This document shows positions 14,424 to 16,497 of a DNA stretch of 16,497 nt, in pieces; within the stretch, counting starts at the first letter, position 1; each line of letters opens with the position of its first letter. The notes beneath the pieces are model-generated. The model did no database searches, was not told where the DNA came from, and was given only the letters and a program-made list of their open reading frames with translations. This DNA comes from an uncultured Clostridia bacterium (GTDB lineage: Bacteria; Bacillota; Clostridia; Christensenellales; Aristaeellaceae). The position numbers and the translations under genes are program-made. Location of the stretch: positions 1-16,497 of the forward strand of contig CAMOUF010000057.1 in the NCBI GenBank assembly GCA_946626395.1, given 5' to 3'.

Positions 14424-16497
14424 ATGCGGTATATCGATCTATCCGGCCTGTGGCAGTGCGTGACGGACGGGGGCATGGGCGCCCTGCGCCTGCCGGGCAC
14501 CCTGGAGGAAAGCGGCATCGGGGGGCCGGACGATCCCCGGAACCAGTGCCATCTGGAGGACGCTAAGGCCATGGGCTTCTGGCAGGAGGGCGACCCCATC
14601 GCCGCCCGGCTCACCAGGAAGCATGCTTTCCAGGGCCAGGCCCGCATCCTGCGTTCGTTTTCCTGGCAGAAGCCGGCGGGCAAGCGGGTGTTTCTGGAAT
14701 GCGAGCGGGCCCGGCACCTGCGCCTGTTCGTAAACGGGGAAGAGGCGCTGCCCTGCGCCCCGGGCACCCTCAGCGCGCCCTATGCGTTTGAGATCACGAG
14801 CCTGTGCACCGGCCAGGATGAATTCCTGCTCCTGTCGGACAACAGCTATCCCGGCTGGCCCCGGGACGCCATCCTGTATTCCTCCGCCGCCACCGACGAA
14901 ACCCAGACCAATTGGAACGGCCTGCTGGGCTATGTCCGCCTGCGCCTGGAGGAGCCGGATTTCATTTCCGCCGTACGGGTGTACCCTGACGGCGATACCA
15001 TCGACGTGCAGATTTCCTTGGCCCTGTCCCGGGACTGGGAAGGGGAAATCCGGCTGCAATCCCCGGCCCTCCTGGGCGGGCAGGCATCGTGCCGGGAACG
15101 GGTGCTGGCAGAAGTCGGGGAAGTATGGTATATCGGACTGCCGCTAAAAAACGACATAAAGAAGTGGGATATCGAGGAAGGCAGCCTGTATGATCTGACC
15201 GTGCAGTGCCGGGGCATGGAGGAAAAAACCGTGTCCTTCGGCATTCGGGATTTTAAAGCCCAGGATGGTCATCTGACCCTGAACGGGCGCAGGATTTTTT
15301 TGAGAAGCGAGGCCAACTGCGCTGCTTTCCCGGAAACGGGCCACATGCCCATGGACAAGGAAAGCTGGATCGGCATCCTGCGCCGGTATCAGGCCTATGG
15401 GGTCAACTGTGTCCGCTTCCACAGCCATTGCCCGCCGGAGGCCGCCTTTGCCGCCGCCGACGAACTGGGCGTGCTGATGCAGCCGGAATTGTCTCATTGG
15501 GACCCGGAGCACGCCTTCGCCTCCGAGGAAGCGAAAATGTATTATGGGGAGGAGCTGAAAGCCATCCTGCGGGCCTATGCCAATCACCCCTCCTTCGTGA
15601 TGCTGACCTTGGGCAACGAGCTGCACGCCGATAAAGCGGGCCACGATTTCATGAATGAGCTGCTTGCCCAGGCCAAGGGGGCGGACGCTACCCGCCTGTA
15701 CGCCAACGGCTCAAATGCCCACTACGGCGCCCTGGGTCCTGACTCCGCCAGCGATTTCTTTACCGCCTCTGACTGTGAGGGCGTGCCCCTTCGGGCCACC
15801 TCGGCGAGGTTCCGGGGATGGCTGAACCAGGGCCCGCCCAGCGCGGACCACGATTATCAGGAGGCGGTCAGCCGGGTTCGTGCAGCTTCTGACCAGCCCA
15901 TTTTCTCCTTTGAGGTGGGGCAGTATGAATCCCTGCCGGATTTTGATGAAATCAGGGAATATCAGGGCGTCACTGCACCGGATAACCTGCGGCTGATCCG
16001 GGAGCGGGCAAAAGCCTGGTACACGGATTCGGAATGGAAGCAGATGGCGGAAGCCTCCGGGGAGCTGGCCCTGCTGTGCTACCGGGCGGAAGTGGAGGCC
16101 GCCCTGCGCACGGAGGGATACAGCGGCATTTCCCTGCTGGGCCTGCAGGATTTTCCCGGCCAGGGCACCGCGCTGGTGGGCATGATGAACGCCCATCTGC
16201 GGCCCAAGCCCTTTCCCTTCGCCCGGCCGGAGCGGTTCCATGCCTTCTTCCGGGACGCGCTGCCCCTGGCGCTGCTGCCCAAGTTTACTTTCTTTGCGGG
16301 GGAAAACGTAAATGTTCCCGTGAAAATGGCGAACTACGGAAAAACAGCCCTGACGGGCTGCTGCCGCTGGCAGATAAAAGGAGAGACCTTTGAGCAGGCG
16401 GGGACGCTGAAGGAAAGCGCCGGTTTGGCGGGGGGGGGGACCGGCCCTGTTGGGAAGAAGAATTCCTTTTGCGGGGACCCAAAAGCCCCCAAAGACA
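14424..16497 (+). CDS. GH2-type glycoside hydrolase (3' end off window; likely frameshifted at the G run)
   Basis: A retaining glycoside hydrolase of clan GH-A, closest in layout to GH2; substrate not determined. No signal peptide, so it probably works in the cytoplasm on imported oligosaccharides. 691 codons are open to the window edge. The N-terminal sugar-binding jelly roll begins IDLSGLWQC with LRLPGTLEESG; an Ig-like sandwich follows; the TIM barrel starts near LNGRRIFLRSEANCAAFP. YGVNCVRFHSHCPPEAAF matches the barrel-strand block that precedes the catalytic site. The acid/base is Glu399 in TLGNEL and the likely nucleophile Glu497 in FSFEVGQYE. After residue 668 comes a run of ten G (16430-16439); beyond it the current frame loses family character, while the +1 frame (GPALLGRRIPF...) looks like the expected strand. 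AAGGAG lies 6 nt before the ATG. Confidence 0.88.
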   Translation, partial: MRYIDLSGLWQCVTDGGMGALRLPGTLEESGIGGPDDPRNQCHLEDAKAMGFWQEGDPIAARLTRKHAFQGQARILRSFSWQKPAGKRVFLECERARHLRLFVNGEEALPCAPGTLSAPYAFEITSLCTGQDEFLLLSDNSYPGWPRDAILYSSAATDETQTNWNGLLGYVRLRLEEPDFISAVRVYPDGDTIDVQISLALSRDWEGEIRLQSPALLGGQASCRERVLAEVGEVWYIGLPLKNDIKKWDIEEGSLYDLTVQCRGMEEKTVSFGIRDFKAQDGHLTLNGRRIFLRSEANCAAFPETGHMPMDKESWIGILRRYQAYGVNCVRFHSHCPPEAAFAAADELGVLMQPELSHWDPEHAFASEEAKMYYGEELKAILRAYANHPSFVMLTLGNELHADKAGHDFMNELLAQAKGADATRLYANGSNAHYGALGPDSASDFFTASDCEGVPLRATSARFRGWLNQGPPSADHDYQEAVSRVRAASDQPIFSFEVGQYESLPDFDEIREYQGVTAPDNLRLIRERAKAWYTDSEWKQMAEASGELALLCYRAEVEAALRTEGYSGISLLGLQDFPGQGTALVGMMNAHLRPKPFPFARPERFHAFFRDALPLALLPKFTFFAGENVNVPVKMANYGKTALTGCCRWQIKGETFEQAGTLKESAGLAGGGTGPVGKKNSFCGDPKAPKD

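Overview
The window (16,497 bp, GC-rich with AT-rich intergenic gaps) looks like chromosome of an uncultured Gram-positive anaerobe of class Clostridia, probably a gut lineage. The evidence is the adjacent Asp23-family gene and fakA (the Bacillus yloU-yloV order), nrdR, strong GGAGG ribosome sites, sigma-A-type promoters, and an Opp transporter built unlike the textbook version. I cannot name the genus. The right end resembles a contig end: a run of ten G is followed by an apparent frameshift.

Layout. (1) 1-6905, minus strand: a peptide ABC transporter operon in the order oppA-oppB-oppC-oppD, with oppD running off the left edge. A good promoter lies at 6877-6905 and a strong hairpin lies between oppA and oppB. 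Three of its proteins are unusual: OppA has 907 residues with extra N- and C-terminal regions and no lipobox cysteine; OppC has about 330 extra residues outside the membrane; OppD has about 160 residues of charged coiled coil inside its ATPase domain. (2) 7005-8939, minus strand: a GNAT acetyltransferase, a UlaG-like metallo-beta-lactamase-fold hydrolase and a MmcQ/YjbR protein; the last two are probably one operon. (3) 9103-10941, plus strand: a polyprenyl-phosphate-type glycosyltransferase with its own promoter, then nrdR with its own promoter and a long 3' hairpin. (4) 11077-11751, minus strand: an SRAP-family (YedK/HMCES) abasic-site protein. (5) 12102-14405, plus strand: promoter, Asp23-family gene, fakA and a terminator. 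(6) 14424 to the right edge, plus strand: a cytoplasmic GH2-type glycoside hydrolase, incomplete.

Four intergenic gaps (7636-7726, 10204-10259, 11783-11965, 14219-14309) carry related elements built from 7-nt units, with a shared CTATT-N-ACTCCTC-like junction and mostly inverted arms. They look like a dispersed heptamer-repeat family of this genome. Copies A and B differ by exactly one 7-nt unit.

The best candidates for something undescribed are the enlarged Opp transporter, which has added domains on both faces of the membrane, and the heptamer-repeat family. The other genes are common housekeeping or accessory genes with readable motifs.
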